From Campylobacter canadensis (GTDB taxonomy: Bacteria; Campylobacterota; Campylobacteria; Campylobacterales; Campylobacteraceae): a stretch of DNA of 64,000 nt. Where the stretch lies: assembly GCF_013177655.1 (NCBI RefSeq), contig NZ_CP035946.1:1-64000 (forward strand), given 5' to 3'. Each line of letters begins with the position of its first letter. The stretch's first letter is position 1. Of this stretch, positions 36,173 to 46,157 are shown piece by piece. The notes under the pieces are model-generated. The model was not told the origin of the DNA and did not search any database. It was given only the letters and a program-made list of their open reading frames with translations. A program made the position numbers and the translations under genes.

Positions 36173-37546
36173 ATGAGTAATTTAAGTATATTTAAAATAG
36201 GTATAGGACCATCAAGTTCTCATACTGTTGGTCCTTTTAGTGCGGGTGGGGCTTTTATACAAAATCTTGATATAGATAATGTTAATAAGATAAAAGTAAC
36301 TTTATTTGGAAGCTTAAGCCTAACTGGTAAAGGGCATTTAAGTGATATAGCAGTGCTTTTAGGACTTAGTGGTCTTTGTGTAAAAACAATTAGCAAGGAA
36401 GAAAAAAACGAAGTTTTAAATAAGATGAATAACAAAAAACTTCTTTTAGCAGGAAAAAAAGAAATTGATTTTGTGTATGAAGAAGATATTATTTTTTCAA
36501 AAGAATTTAAAAAATTACACGAAAACGCTTTAAGCATAGTTGCTTATGATAAAAATAATAAAGTTTTAAAAGAACAAACTTATTATTCAGTGGGCGGCGG
36601 CTTTATAAAAGAAGAAGAGCAAATGCTAAATGAAAATACAAATTCCTCAGCGGATAATGAAAGCAAAGCTTACGAATTTTCAAGCGCTACAGAGCTTTTG
36701 TGGCTTTGCAATAAATATAATCAAAACATAGCGCAAATTGCTTTAAATTATGAATTAAACTTTCATACAGAAGAATATGTAAATAATTATTGCAAAGAGA
36801 TTTATTTAGCTATGAAAGATAGTTATTTAAGTGGTAGAGATTCAAATGAATTAATTTTACCAGGTCCAATTAAGCTAAAAAGACGCGCACCTGCTTTAGC
36901 AAAAAAGCTACAAGCATTGCACGAAAAAGGAATGAATAGAAAAGATGATTTAGATTTTATAGATTATTTTAGCCTTTATGCGATGAGCGTTGCTGAAGAA
37001 AACGCTGCAGGAAATAGGGTTGTAACCGCTCCAACGAATGGTGCTTGTGCCGTTGTACCTGCGGTTTTATTTTATATTAAAAATCATGTTAAAGATTTAA
37101 AAGATAAAGAAATTCGTGATTTTTTACTTGTTGCAATGGCTATTGGCTCATTGTTTAAGAAAAATGCAAGTATAAGTGGGGCTGAAGCAGGGTGCCAAGC
37201 AGAAATTGGCTCTGCTTCTTCTATGGCTGCAGCTGCTTTTGCCTTTTCTATGGGTGCAGTGCCGATTGATTGTTGTAGTGCAGCAGAAATCGCAATGGAG
37301 CATCACTTAGGGCTTACTTGCGACCCTGTTGCAGGTTTGGTGCAAATTCCTTGCATTGAAAGAAATGTTTTTGGTGCTATTAAGGCAGTAAGTGCTGCAA
37401 AGATGGCTATGGATAGAGATAGCGCACCTAGTGTTGGACTTGATGAGGTCATTAAAACAATGTATGAAACAGGTAAAGATATGGACACAAGATACAAAGA
37501 AACAAGCCTAGCAGGACTTGCTACAAACTATAAAAGTTTATGCTAA
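36173..37546 (+). CDS. sdaA: L-serine ammonia-lyase (4Fe-4S)
   Basis: Deaminates L-serine to pyruvate and ammonia; 457 residues, single-chain type. FKIGIGPSSSHTVGPFSAG begins the beta domain. The alpha domain has APTNGACAVVPAV, SGAEAGCQAEIGSASSMAAA and HHLGLTCDPVAGLVQIPC, supplying the iron-sulfur cysteines. Serine is a main carbon source for Campylobacter. The usual partner transporter sdaC is not next to it here. AAGGACAAAT precedes the ATG. Confidence 0.95.
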   Translation: MSNLSIFKIGIGPSSSHTVGPFSAGGAFIQNLDIDNVNKIKVTLFGSLSLTGKGHLSDIAVLLGLSGLCVKTISKEEKNEVLNKMNNKKLLLAGKKEIDFVYEEDIIFSKEFKKLHENALSIVAYDKNNKVLKEQTYYSVGGGFIKEEEQMLNENTNSSADNESKAYEFSSATELLWLCNKYNQNIAQIALNYELNFHTEEYVNNYCKEIYLAMKDSYLSGRDSNELILPGPIKLKRRAPALAKKLQALHEKGMNRKDDLDFIDYFSLYAMSVAEENAAGNRVVTAPTNGACAVVPAVLFYIKNHVKDLKDKEIRDFLLVAMAIGSLFKKNASISGAEAGCQAEIGSASSMAAAAFAFSMGAVPIDCCSAAEIAMEHHLGLTCDPVAGLVQIPCIERNVFGAIKAVSAAKMAMDRDSAPSVGLDEVIKTMYETGKDMDTRYKETSLAGLATNYKSLC

Positions 37547-37550
37547 TTTT

Positions 37551-37575
37551 AGGGCAAAAATATTTTGCCCTTTCT
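37551..37575 (+). terminator. Terminator after sdaA
   Basis: AGGGCAAAA pairs with TTTTGCCCT around a three-base loop, followed by TTCTT. It lies 5 bp after the sdaA stop. Confidence 0.8.
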
Positions 37576-37650
37576 TAAAAAAATATAAAAAATCACTTTT
37601 AAAATCATACTTTAAACTTATTTGCGTAAAATCAAGCAAAAGGGTAAAAA

Positions 37651-40386
37651 ATGAGAATGTTGATAAGTTTGATTTTATTGTTTATTGTTGCATTTTTATG
37701 TGCTTTAGCAACTATTTTAGAGGCAAAATTTAACACTTCTTTTGCTAAAGAATATATTTATAATGCTTGGTATTTTCATATTTTATTTTTATTTTTAGCC
37801 TGTATTTTGCTTAGTTTTTTGTATAAAATGAGAAAAAAACTAAGTATATTTTTACTGCACTTATCATTAATAATAATTTTTATTGGAGCTTGTTTAACGC
37901 ATTTTTTTGCAAAAGAAGGTATTATTCATTTAAAAAACAATGAAAGCACTCAAGAATTTTTAAGTACGCAAACCTTTTTAACTTTTAAAATAAATAATAA
38001 AAGTATAAAAAACGAAGATTTTACAAAAAGTATTAATTTAGAAAATAATATCTTAGACTTTGTTGAATTAAGCAACGAAGGCTCTTATGCTAATGTTTTG
38101 AGTGATGATTTAAATGATTTAGCACTTTTAAGTTTAAAATTAAATATTGATAATAAAGATTACAGCCTTGAATTAAGGCAAAATGAATGTGCATTAATTA
38201 ATGATATTAATCTTTGCTTTGATGCAAAAAAAGATAAAAATTACATTATGTTTAGCCTTGAAAATAACGAATTTTTTATAAATAGCGATGAAGAGCTTTT
38301 GTTTAAAAATTCTTACAAAGATGAAAAAATTACAAAAAAATCAAAGATTGATTACGGACTTTATTACACAAAAGATTTTTCTTTTTCAATTATTGATGCT
38401 TTAAAAAATGCAAAATTAGGCTACAAATTAAGCGGTGGAGATTTAAAAATACTGCATTTAAAATTAAATAAAAAAGATGATATTTATTTAGCATTAAATG
38501 AAGAATTTAAAAAAGATAATATCTCTATTTTGTGGGCGCAAGACAGCTTTGATTTGGGTTTTAAAATGTATTTAAAAAGATTTAAGGTTGATTATTATGA
38601 ATCATCAAAAATTGCAAAAAATTATAAAAGTGAGCTTTTAGTGCTTGATGATGATAAAAAATTTGATTTTGAACTTATGGTGAATAAGCCGCTTGATTAT
38701 AAAGGTTTTAGATTTTTTCAGCACTCGTTTGATGAAGATTTTAGCGGGACTTATATAAGTGTTAATAAAGACCCAGGTAAAAATATAACTTATCTTGGAT
38801 ATTTTTTGCTTTTTATTAGTGCGTTTTTAAATCTTTTTTCAAAGGAATTTAAGCAGCTTTTAAAGGCAACTTTACTTATTTTTTTGTGTTTTAATACTAA
38901 TTTAAAAGCAGATGATTTAAACTCTCATTTAAAGATTTTAGATGAAGTTTTAGTGCTTGATTTAAATGAAAGAATTTTGCCTTTTTATAGTTATAGTAAA
39001 GATTTGTGCATTAAGCTTAAAAGCTGCAAAAATGAACACAGTTTAAGCGTATTTAAGCTAACAAGCGATGTGGATTTTGTAAATAATGCTAGATTAATTT
39101 ATATAGAAAAAGGCTTTTTTTCTAAGCTAGGAATCAATAATAATTATGCAAAATTTAGCGATTTTTACCAAGATTCAAAATATAAATTATCAAAAGAATT
39201 AAAAAATACCTTGCAAAAAGGAGAAAGTAATTTTAATGAATTTGATAAAAAACTTGTAAAGCTTGATGAAAGAGTAAATATATTTTATTTGATTTTCACA
39301 GGAGAATTATTTAAAATTCTTCCTGAGCTTAGTGAAGGAAAACTTGTTTTAAAATCTATTTTTGCACAAGATTTAAGCCTTGAAAATCAAAAAATAGCAA
39401 ACAAATATATTAATTCTATCTTACTTGCAAAATTAAGCAATGATTATAAAAATGCTAATGAAATTTTGCTAGAAATTAAAAAAATGCAGCAAGCTTATTC
39501 ATCATTGCCAAGCGATTTAAACATAAAAGCACAGATTTTTTTAAGTAAGATAAATGGCTTTGATTATTTACTTTTTGCATATTTATTTTTGTTTATTTTG
39601 GCGTTTTTCTCTTTTAAAAGTGCTTATTTTTTATCGTTATTATCCTTTGTTTGTTTTAGCTTTTTACTTGCTTTAAGAGCTTTTATTGCTGGTTATGCGC
39701 CATTTTCAAATACTTATGAAAGCTTAATTTATATTGCCTTTGTTTTGGCTTTAATTATGCTTATTTTTAGGAATAAATTAATATTTATCTTAGCTTCTTT
39801 GCTTTGTGTTTGTATTTTACTATCAGTGCTTTTAAATGAAATAAATCCGCAAATAACCAATCTAACCCCAGCCTTAAATTCAATTTATTTAAGCATTCAT
39901 GTAAGTGTAATTAGTGCTAGCTACAGCTTTTTTGCTTTATCTTGTGCCTTATCGTTTTTATTTTTGTGTAAGGAAAATAAAATTTTTTTAAATCAAGCAA
40001 AATTATTTACCCACATAGCTTTATTGCTTTTACTTTGTGGAAATTTTTTAGGTGCAATTTGGGCTAATGAAAGCTGGGGAAGATACTGGGGCTGGGATAG
40101 TAAAGAAACTTGGACCTTAGTTAGCATTTTATTTTATAGCATAGTTCTTCATTTAAAATATACTAAAATTTATAGCGATTTTTTATATGCATTATTAAAT
40201 TTTTATGCTTTTAATAGCATTTTAATGACTTATTTTGGTGTAAATTATTTTTTAAATGGAAAACATTCTTATGCTGGTTTTAAAAGTGAGTTTATTTATT
40301 ATAAATATTTAATCCTTTATGTTATTTTAATATTAATTTTAAGCTTAATATTTATTTATAAAAGGAAGAAAAAATGCAAAAATTAA
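37651..40386 (+). CDS. ccsBA: Fused cytochrome c synthase CcsBA (ResB-ResC)
   Basis: Attaches heme to c-type cytochromes in the periplasm, system II; 911 residues. The N-terminal half is CcsB-like: membrane segments at about 1-21, 34-54 and 58-82, a large periplasmic part, and a segment near 377-393. The C-terminal half has at least seven membrane segments and the heme-handling WWD motif, WANESWGRYWGWDSKETW, near 803-820. Fused CcsBA is typical of Campylobacterota. The ATG follows AAAAGGGTAAAAA. The 3' end overlaps the lipoprotein gene by 13 bp. Confidence 0.93.
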   Translation: MRMLISLILLFIVAFLCALATILEAKFNTSFAKEYIYNAWYFHILFLFLACILLSFLYKMRKKLSIFLLHLSLIIIFIGACLTHFFAKEGIIHLKNNESTQEFLSTQTFLTFKINNKSIKNEDFTKSINLENNILDFVELSNEGSYANVLSDDLNDLALLSLKLNIDNKDYSLELRQNECALINDINLCFDAKKDKNYIMFSLENNEFFINSDEELLFKNSYKDEKITKKSKIDYGLYYTKDFSFSIIDALKNAKLGYKLSGGDLKILHLKLNKKDDIYLALNEEFKKDNISILWAQDSFDLGFKMYLKRFKVDYYESSKIAKNYKSELLVLDDDKKFDFELMVNKPLDYKGFRFFQHSFDEDFSGTYISVNKDPGKNITYLGYFLLFISAFLNLFSKEFKQLLKATLLIFLCFNTNLKADDLNSHLKILDEVLVLDLNERILPFYSYSKDLCIKLKSCKNEHSLSVFKLTSDVDFVNNARLIYIEKGFFSKLGINNNYAKFSDFYQDSKYKLSKELKNTLQKGESNFNEFDKKLVKLDERVNIFYLIFTGELFKILPELSEGKLVLKSIFAQDLSLENQKIANKYINSILLAKLSNDYKNANEILLEIKKMQQAYSSLPSDLNIKAQIFLSKINGFDYLLFAYLFLFILAFFSFKSAYFLSLLSFVCFSFLLALRAFIAGYAPFSNTYESLIYIAFVLALIMLIFRNKLIFILASLLCVCILLSVLLNEINPQITNLTPALNSIYLSIHVSVISASYSFFALSCALSFLFLCKENKIFLNQAKLFTHIALLLLLCGNFLGAIWANESWGRYWGWDSKETWTLVSILFYSIVLHLKYTKIYSDFLYALLNFYAFNSILMTYFGVNYFLNGKHSYAGFKSEFIYYKYLILYVILILILSLIFIYKRKKKCKN

Positions 40387-40766
40387 TGCTTGTTTTCTTA
40401 ATTATTTTTCTTAGTTCTTGTGCAGATAAAGAAGAAGAAAAGGAGTTAAAATGTTCAATCAATAAAGATGAATTTTGTATAAAAGATAATATTAAATACT
40501 CTTTAAAAAATCGTCCAATAAGATTTATGCAAGAAAGCATTTTATTTATTGAAGGCTTAAAAAATTATGATAATTTAAACATTAGAATTTATGGTTTAAA
40601 TATGGATATGGGAGTGCTTAAAGCTCAAGCTGTTAAAAAGGATAAAATTTATGAAGTTGAGTTTTTACTTAATTTTTGTTTTGTTAAGGATATGAGATAT
40701 AGAATTGAGCTTTTTAACGGCGAAAAAAGTTTAAAAAAATACATTGACTTTGATATGAAAAGGTAA
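40374..40766 (+). CDS. Putative lipoprotein of unknown function
   Basis: 130 residues. A signal peptide MQKLMLVFLIIFLSSC ends in a lipobox with C16 as the lipidation site. The mature part contains two more cysteine pairs (CSINKDEFC) and a LNMDMG patch resembling FixH-like and related periplasmic proteins, but the match is short. The start lies within the end of ccsBA, with AAAAGGAAGAAAAA as ribosome site, so it may assist cytochrome maturation (inference from position only). It lies 3 bp before surE. Confidence 0.75.
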   Translation: MQKLMLVFLIIFLSSCADKEEEKELKCSINKDEFCIKDNIKYSLKNRPIRFMQESILFIEGLKNYDNLNIRIYGLNMDMGVLKAQAVKKDKIYEVEFLLNFCFVKDMRYRIELFNGEKSLKKYIDFDMKR

Positions 40767-40769
40767 AAA

Positions 40770-41540
40770 ATGACAACAATTTTATTAACAAATGATGATG
40801 GTTATGATGCAAAAGGTATAAATATTTTAAGAAAGCAAATTTTAAAGAAAATAAAAGATGTAAGAGTAGTAATTGTTGCACCTTTTTCAAATAAAAGTGC
40901 TTGTGCGCATTCAATTACTTTAAACTCGCCTTTATCTTTTGTGAAAATTAAAAAAGATATTTATGCTTTAAAAGATGGAACTCCAAGTGATTGTGTAAAT
41001 TTATCTTTTTGTACAATTTTTAAAGATGATTTACCAAACTTAGTTGTAAGCGGTATTAATCACGGAGCAAATCTTGCAGAAGATATAACTTATTCAGGCA
41101 CGGCTGCTGCTTGTATGGAAAGTGTTTTGTGCGGTGTAAATGCGGTTGCTTTTTCTCAATATTATGAAAAAGATGAAGATATAAATTACAAAAAAGCTGC
41201 AAAACTTAGCGTTATTATTATTAAAAAATTACTTAAAAAAAATCCACTTAAAAAAAGAAGATTTTTAAATATAAATTATCCTAGTTTTAATCAAAAGTTC
41301 AAGGGTTTTAAAGTATGTAAAATGGGTAAAATGAGATATACTTATAAATCAAAAATGCAAACAAATCCAAGAGGGCTTAAATATTATTGGCTTGATTCAT
41401 TGTATGATTTAAGCAAGATTAAGAGCAAAAATGATGATATTAATGCAGTAAAAAATAATTACGCAAGCATTACCCCAATTAAACTTGATTTGAGTGCAAA
41501 AAAAGAATTTAAAAAAGTAAAAAAATGGCTTAAAAAATAA
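40770..41540 (+). CDS. surE: 5'-nucleotidase SurE
   Basis: Metal-dependent nucleoside 5'-monophosphate phosphatase; 256 residues, family length. LTNDDGYDAKGI is the metal-binding DD motif, APFSNKSACAHSITL and SGINHGANLAEDITYSGT are the other conserved loops. The ribosome site AAAAGGTAAAAA precedes the ATG. It is part of the ccsBA-lipoprotein-surE-corA run. Confidence 0.95.
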   Translation: MTTILLTNDDGYDAKGINILRKQILKKIKDVRVVIVAPFSNKSACAHSITLNSPLSFVKIKKDIYALKDGTPSDCVNLSFCTIFKDDLPNLVVSGINHGANLAEDITYSGTAAACMESVLCGVNAVAFSQYYEKDEDINYKKAAKLSVIIIKKLLKKNPLKKRRFLNINYPSFNQKFKGFKVCKMGKMRYTYKSKMQTNPRGLKYYWLDSLYDLSKIKSKNDDINAVKNNYASITPIKLDLSAKKEFKKVKKWLKK

Positions 41541-41548
41541 GGAATATT

Positions 41549-42508
41549 ATGATTTTTATTTATGCTAAAGAAGGCGATTTAATACAAAAAATTATTCTAA
41601 ACAAAGATGAAGAAATGCCAAAAAATATTTTGTGGATAGATTTTTTTAATTTTTCTAATGAGGAACTTTATTTTATTGAAAAAAGTTTTAATATTAAATT
41701 ACCAAATGATGAAGAAAAATACAATATTGAAGAAAGTGCAAGATATTGGGAAGATAAAGATTATATAAGAATAAACAATGTTTTTATAAACAAAGACACG
41801 CAAAATAACACAAGCACAACCAAAGATAGCCTTGCTTTTTTATTACATAATAAAATATTATTTACCTTAAGAAACAAAGAATTACCAACCTTTAACACAG
41901 TATCAAATATGCTTTTAGCAAATCCAAAGCATTTTAATAGCGGTTTTGATATTTTAAATGAAATTTTTGATGTTAGAGTGGATAAAGATGGGGATATTTT
42001 AGAATGGATTGATGCACAATCAAGAAAGCTTAGAATGGATATTTTAGAACAAAAGCAAACCCCTGATTATGATTTTTTTCTTGAAAAGATTTCAAATTTG
42101 CAAGATTTAAATATGCAGGTTAGATTTTCTTTATTTGAAAAGAAAAAGACAATCTCATCACTAATTAAAAGTGATAAAATTAATGCAAATATAAAAGAAA
42201 ATTTAGATATCATCTTAAAAGATTTAAATTCTTTTATTGAATTTAATATGTCTTTGCTTGGTATTTTAGATAATATTCAAAGCATACTTACAAATAAAAT
42301 TGACATAGAGCAAAATAAAATCATAAAACTTTTTACAATAGTAACAGTAGCAATGATGCCACCTACATTAATCGGCACAATTTATGGAATGAATTTTGAA
42401 AATATGCCCGAGCTAAAAAGCGAATACGGGTATTTTATAGCCTTAATTGCTATGGTTTTATCTACTATTATTCCAATAATATTTTTTAAGAAAAAAGGCT
42501 GGTTGTAA
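41549..42508 (+). CDS. corA: CorA-type magnesium/divalent cation transporter
   Basis: 319 residues. A large cytoplasmic N-terminal domain is followed by two C-terminal membrane segments. The selectivity motif YGMNFENMPEL lies between them near residue 278, and the chain ends with the basic KKKGWL. It forms pentameric Mg2+ channels. The closing terminator overlaps its stop codon. Confidence 0.93.
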   Translation: MIFIYAKEGDLIQKIILNKDEEMPKNILWIDFFNFSNEELYFIEKSFNIKLPNDEEKYNIEESARYWEDKDYIRINNVFINKDTQNNTSTTKDSLAFLLHNKILFTLRNKELPTFNTVSNMLLANPKHFNSGFDILNEIFDVRVDKDGDILEWIDAQSRKLRMDILEQKQTPDYDFFLEKISNLQDLNMQVRFSLFEKKKTISSLIKSDKINANIKENLDIILKDLNSFIEFNMSLLGILDNIQSILTNKIDIEQNKIIKLFTIVTVAMMPPTLIGTIYGMNFENMPELKSEYGYFIALIAMVLSTIIPIIFFKKKGWL

Positions 42509-42534
42509 AAATCAACAACAAGCCTTTATTTTTT
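42495..42534 (+). terminator. Terminator after corA
   Basis: AAGGCT then GTTGT pair with ACAAC then AGCCTT (one G-A mismatch) around a short loop, followed by TTTATTTTTT. It covers the corA stop and reaches the end of the convergent FlhX gene. Confidence 0.75.
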
Positions 42535-42786
42535 CTTGCTTGTTTTATAAATAAAAGAAAAGACCTCCGCAACAGCCTTGTACATATTTGTAGGAATTTC
42601 TTCTCCTAATTCTAATTTGCTTAAAACTTCGCATAATTCATCATCTTCTTGAATTGGAATTTTATGCTCTTTTGCTAATTCTATAATTTTTTGCGCTACA
42701 TTATCATTGCCTTTAGCAAGAAGTTTTGGGGCGTTATCTTTATCCTTATTAAAACCTAAGGCTAGTGCTTTTTTTATTTTACTCAT
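42526..42786 (-). CDS. FlhB C-terminal-like protein (FlhX/FlhB2)
   Basis: 86 residues matching the cytoplasmic C-terminal domain of FlhB/EscU-type secretion switches: KALALGFNKDKDNAPKLLAK, AKEHKIPIQEDDELCEVL, LGEEIPTNMYKAVAEVF. It starts after the NPTH cleavage site, so no autocleavage motif is present. In Helicobacter and Campylobacter such FlhX proteins can stand in for the cleaved FlhB fragment in flagellar export. The start overlaps the stop of the FliK-like gene by 4 bp. Confidence 0.88.
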   Translation of the reverse strand: MSKIKKALALGFNKDKDNAPKLLAKGNDNVAQKIIELAKEHKIPIQEDDELCEVLSKLELGEEIPTNMYKAVAEVFSFIYKTSKKK

Positions 42787-44558
42787 ACTTTTTTATCCAA
42801 TCCTACATCTAATCTATAATTTGTTTCATATTCAATATTTTGCAGTTTGCCTATGAAAAAATTTGCCGAAATTAAATCACTATTTTTTAAACTAGCTTTA
42901 AATTCTTTTGCATTTGCAATTAATTTTTGTCTAAAACTATCGTTTTCAACCATCATATTAATATCTAAATATTTTTCATTATACAAGGCTAAAAGCACAT
43001 TTAATTTACCTAAATTCTTAAAATTAAGTTTAATTTGAGCATAAAATTTATCTTCTTTATCAGCCTTAAAGCTAAGAGATGAATCTTCTAAATCTTCAAG
43101 TAAATATGGCAAATTAGTTAAAACTTCTTGACTAGCAACAGAAATTAATTGATTTATTTGAATTTGGGTTAGCATTTTTTGACTTAGGTTTAAAAGTGCT
43201 TGATTATTTGTATTTTGAGCTATTTCTTTGCTTTGTAATAAAATAGCCTTTGCATCGCTTTGTATGCTTTCTTTAATATCGTTTTGATTTTGCATTTGTA
43301 TATTTTTAATATCAAGTTTTGCCTTATTGACAGCGTGTTTTAGGTGCTTTACTTCAGAATGTATTAAAAGATTTTTAAAGCTTTCTTCGTTTTTAAAATT
43401 TGCACTTAATAATCTTGTGAGATTTTCAATTTTATTTTGAAGGTTTAGATTTTCGTTGTTTAAAGTATTTTCAAAATTTTCATTTATTTGTACGCTTTGT
43501 CTTAACAAAGTATTATTTAAAATTGTTGTGCTGCTTGGCAGCTCTTCTTGCATTTTGTTTAATTCAGGGCTTATTTTTTCAAGTGCTTTTATATCGTTTG
43601 AGTTTATATTTTCTTGCTTTAAAAGGCTTTTAATATTTTCTTGAATATTGTTTAAATTTATTTTATTGCTAGGCATTGTAAGTTTATTAAAAATAATATT
43701 ATTTGCTTGAGTATTTAATTCGCTAACACTTTGCTTTAATTGAGAAAACCTATTTAAAATATCTTTTGAATTTTCTATATTTTGATTTTCTGCTATTAGT
43801 TTTATTGTATTTTTGTCTAAAAAATCATTAATTTTTGCTGCTGCGATTAAAACATTTTTTGCACTTGGGTTTTTTTGTATAAATTGCTTTGCGTTTTGTA
43901 AAAATTGAATAGTTTTTACACTGCTTGATGAATTGATACTTTGTGTTAGCTCCTTAGTATTTATGTTTTTTACTAATTCATCAAGCTTTAAAAGCGAACT
44001 TTTAGCATCCATTTTCTCATTTGAAAGAGAAAAAACTAAATTTTTAAGATTAGTATTTTGAATATTTTTAATATTTGAAATTAACCTAAAAAAGCTTTTT
44101 GGCAGCTTTTCTTCATTTAAAAATGTTCTTAATTTACTCTCAAAAAAAATTCCTGAATTATTTATTGAATTAATAAGCCCTTTTGTATCTTTTATATTTG
44201 TGCTTAATAAATTATCAATTTTTTGAATAATTGCTTTTAATTTTTCATCTTTTTGATTTGTTAGTATTTGCTTTAATTCTTGTAAATCCTTATTTATATT
44301 TTTTGAGATTTGTAGCTGCTTTGCTTCTTGCAAGGTTTGATTTAAATCCTTACTGGTTTTTATAGAATCTAAAAGCTTATTAACTATTTGCTTTATGCCT
44401 AATTCTAGGGTTTTATCTTGTTCGCTGATAGAATTTAAATTAGGCAAAGAGCCTTTTATGTTTTCTTTTTTACCAACTTGTTGTTTGTTTTTAACATCAT
44501 TTATTTTTGTATCATTGCTGATGATTGAATTTAATTGAGAATTAACTATCTTATTCAC
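42783..44558 (-). CDS. FliK-like flagellar protein, Cj0849c family
   Basis: 591 residues, rich in Asn, Lys, Gln and Leu, largely predicted helical. The C-terminal 100 residues (FYAQIKLNFKNLGKLNVLLA and onward) look like the globular C-terminal domain of hook-length-control proteins. The gene order FlhX, this protein, MFS transporter and two membrane proteins matches Cj0848c-Cj0852c as I recall it. Function is inferred from the C-terminal fold and the coupling to FlhX. It overlaps the MFS gene by 8 bp. Confidence 0.6.
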   Translation of the reverse strand: MNKIVNSQLNSIISNDTKINDVKNKQQVGKKENIKGSLPNLNSISEQDKTLELGIKQIVNKLLDSIKTSKDLNQTLQEAKQLQISKNINKDLQELKQILTNQKDEKLKAIIQKIDNLLSTNIKDTKGLINSINNSGIFFESKLRTFLNEEKLPKSFFRLISNIKNIQNTNLKNLVFSLSNEKMDAKSSLLKLDELVKNINTKELTQSINSSSSVKTIQFLQNAKQFIQKNPSAKNVLIAAAKINDFLDKNTIKLIAENQNIENSKDILNRFSQLKQSVSELNTQANNIIFNKLTMPSNKINLNNIQENIKSLLKQENINSNDIKALEKISPELNKMQEELPSSTTILNNTLLRQSVQINENFENTLNNENLNLQNKIENLTRLLSANFKNEESFKNLLIHSEVKHLKHAVNKAKLDIKNIQMQNQNDIKESIQSDAKAILLQSKEIAQNTNNQALLNLSQKMLTQIQINQLISVASQEVLTNLPYLLEDLEDSSLSFKADKEDKFYAQIKLNFKNLGKLNVLLALYNEKYLDINMMVENDSFRQKLIANAKEFKASLKNSDLISANFFIGKLQNIEYETNYRLDVGLDKKV

Positions 44559-45729
44559 TTAAAACCTTAAATGTATTTTCAAATTCAACTCTTTTTTCAG
44601 CTTCAATTTTTGGTTGAGTTAGTGTAAATAAAGATAAAATCCCAAGTAAAATAATATATAAAATTATAAAAGAATTAGGACCAAATTTGCTAATTAAAGC
44701 TCCCATAATTATCGGTGCAAAAATAGCACTAACTGAATAAGTAAATAAAAGCGTTCTACCTACTTCTAAGATTGCAGCACTTTCATTAACCCTATCGCTT
44801 GCTCTTGCAAGGGCAAGTACATAAATACAAAACAAACCCATTCCAAGACAAAAACATAAAAAATAAATTAAAAATGTTTTAGCAAAAAACAATAAGGCTA
44901 AGCTAGCAACAAAGGCTAAAGTAGAGCAGGTTAAAAGTGCTAATTTTCTTCCATAAATATCTGATAGCTTTCCTACATAAAGTTGAGCAATAAAACCTCC
45001 AAGCATAGCGCTAAAAACAAAGATAGAAATATCTTTAATCCCATATCCTAAAGCCAAAAAATAACTTTGCGACATAGAATAAAAGCCGTTCATCAAAAAA
45101 CCGCCTATTAATGCAGCTATGAAAGCAAGTTTTGAGATTGCAAAAACATCAGGGATTTTTATTTTTTCTTTTATGTGTATTTTAGGCTGCTTAATTTTTA
45201 GTAAATTGAGTGGGATTGAGCAAAAAAGCATTATAATTGCAGCTAAAACAAAAACATTTGCTTGATTTAATTTAAAATATAAAAATAAAGCCCCAAGACA
45301 AAAACCAGAATAAAACACAATCTCATAAACGGCTAAAATTCTTGAGCGATTTTCATTTTTTGCTCTATTATTTATCCAGCTTTCAATCACGACCAATAAA
45401 GCATAATAGCAATACCCTAAACAAAATCTAAGAAGGCAAAAAATATATAATTGTTTAGCGTTTATGTGCAATAAAATTGCAATAGCAAAAATAGCACTAA
45501 AAAAACCAAAACTTCTAATATGTCCAACTTTTTGCACTATTAAAGGCGATAAAATTGTACTTACAAAGGCACCAAAATAAATACAAGTTGCTACTATTCC
45601 TATTTGAAAATCATTAAAACCTAGTTCTTTTAAAATAATTGCATTTGAGTTTAACAAATAAGAATTAGCAATAAAAAGCAAAAAAGCAGCAAAAAATAAA
45701 GCCCTAAGAGAATTTATTGTTTTAAACAT
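44551..45729 (-). CDS. MFS transporter
   Basis: 392 residues with about twelve hydrophobic segments. The cytoplasmic loop GKLSDIYGRKLAL is the MFS signature, and ESWINNRAKNENRSRILAVY is the second-half loop typical of the YcaD-like branch. The substrate is unknown. It corresponds in position to Cj0850c. The start is 8 bp after the next gene upstream, in a compact minus-strand run. Confidence 0.88.
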   Translation of the reverse strand: MFKTINSLRALFFAAFLLFIANSYLLNSNAIILKELGFNDFQIGIVATCIYFGAFVSTILSPLIVQKVGHIRSFGFFSAIFAIAILLHINAKQLYIFCLLRFCLGYCYYALLVVIESWINNRAKNENRSRILAVYEIVFYSGFCLGALFLYFKLNQANVFVLAAIIMLFCSIPLNLLKIKQPKIHIKEKIKIPDVFAISKLAFIAALIGGFLMNGFYSMSQSYFLALGYGIKDISIFVFSAMLGGFIAQLYVGKLSDIYGRKLALLTCSTLAFVASLALLFFAKTFLIYFLCFCLGMGLFCIYVLALARASDRVNESAAILEVGRTLLFTYSVSAIFAPIIMGALISKFGPNSFIILYIILLGILSLFTLTQPKIEAEKRVEFENTFKVLSE

Positions 45730-45737
45730 AATATGCC

Positions 45738-46157
45738 TTAAAAAAATAATATTGACACAACTAATAAAATTAATGTTAAAAGCGATGTTACAAAAAATGT
45801 AATAACACTAAATAAATTATGATTAATTAGCACAAGTATTGCTATGCTAAATATAAAATATGAAAAAAATTTTGTTGTTGAAAAAAATAAATTTGAATGT
45901 TTTATATAAGAAAGACTAAAACTTTTTTTCTTTTCTTCTTTACAAACTGGGTGTAAATTTTGTATTAAAAATCTTGGTTTTTGTGCTACTACAAATTTAA
46001 CTAAGCGTTTTTTTATAGAATAATAGCTAAGTAAGGGGATTATTAAACTAGCTAAAATTGCTAGTAAAGAACTAGCAAAAATTTTAGCTGAAAAAAAATA
46101 TAAATTCACAATAATTTCAAGCAATAAAAGGCTTAAGATTAATTTTTTGATTTTCAT
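45738..46157 (-). CDS. Hypothetical membrane protein
   Basis: 139 residues with two hydrophobic segments near the N-terminus (about 5-22 and 25-45) and two near the C-terminus (about 94-112 and 118-139), separated by a basic stretch around 50-85. No family recognised. Its start overlaps the stop of the upstream gene by 4 bp; it corresponds by position to Cj0851c. Confidence 0.7.
   Translation of the reverse strand: MKIKKLILSLLLLEIIVNLYFFSAKIFASSLLAILASLIIPLLSYYSIKKRLVKFVVAQKPRFLIQNLHPVCKEEKKKSFSLSYIKHSNLFFSTTKFFSYFIFSIAILVLINHNLFSVITFFVTSLLTLILLVVSILFF

Noticed and set aside
37518-37733. 71-codon frame bridging sdaA and ccsBA
   Set aside because: It overlaps the sdaA end, a terminator and the ccsBA start in other frames, and has no ribosome site.
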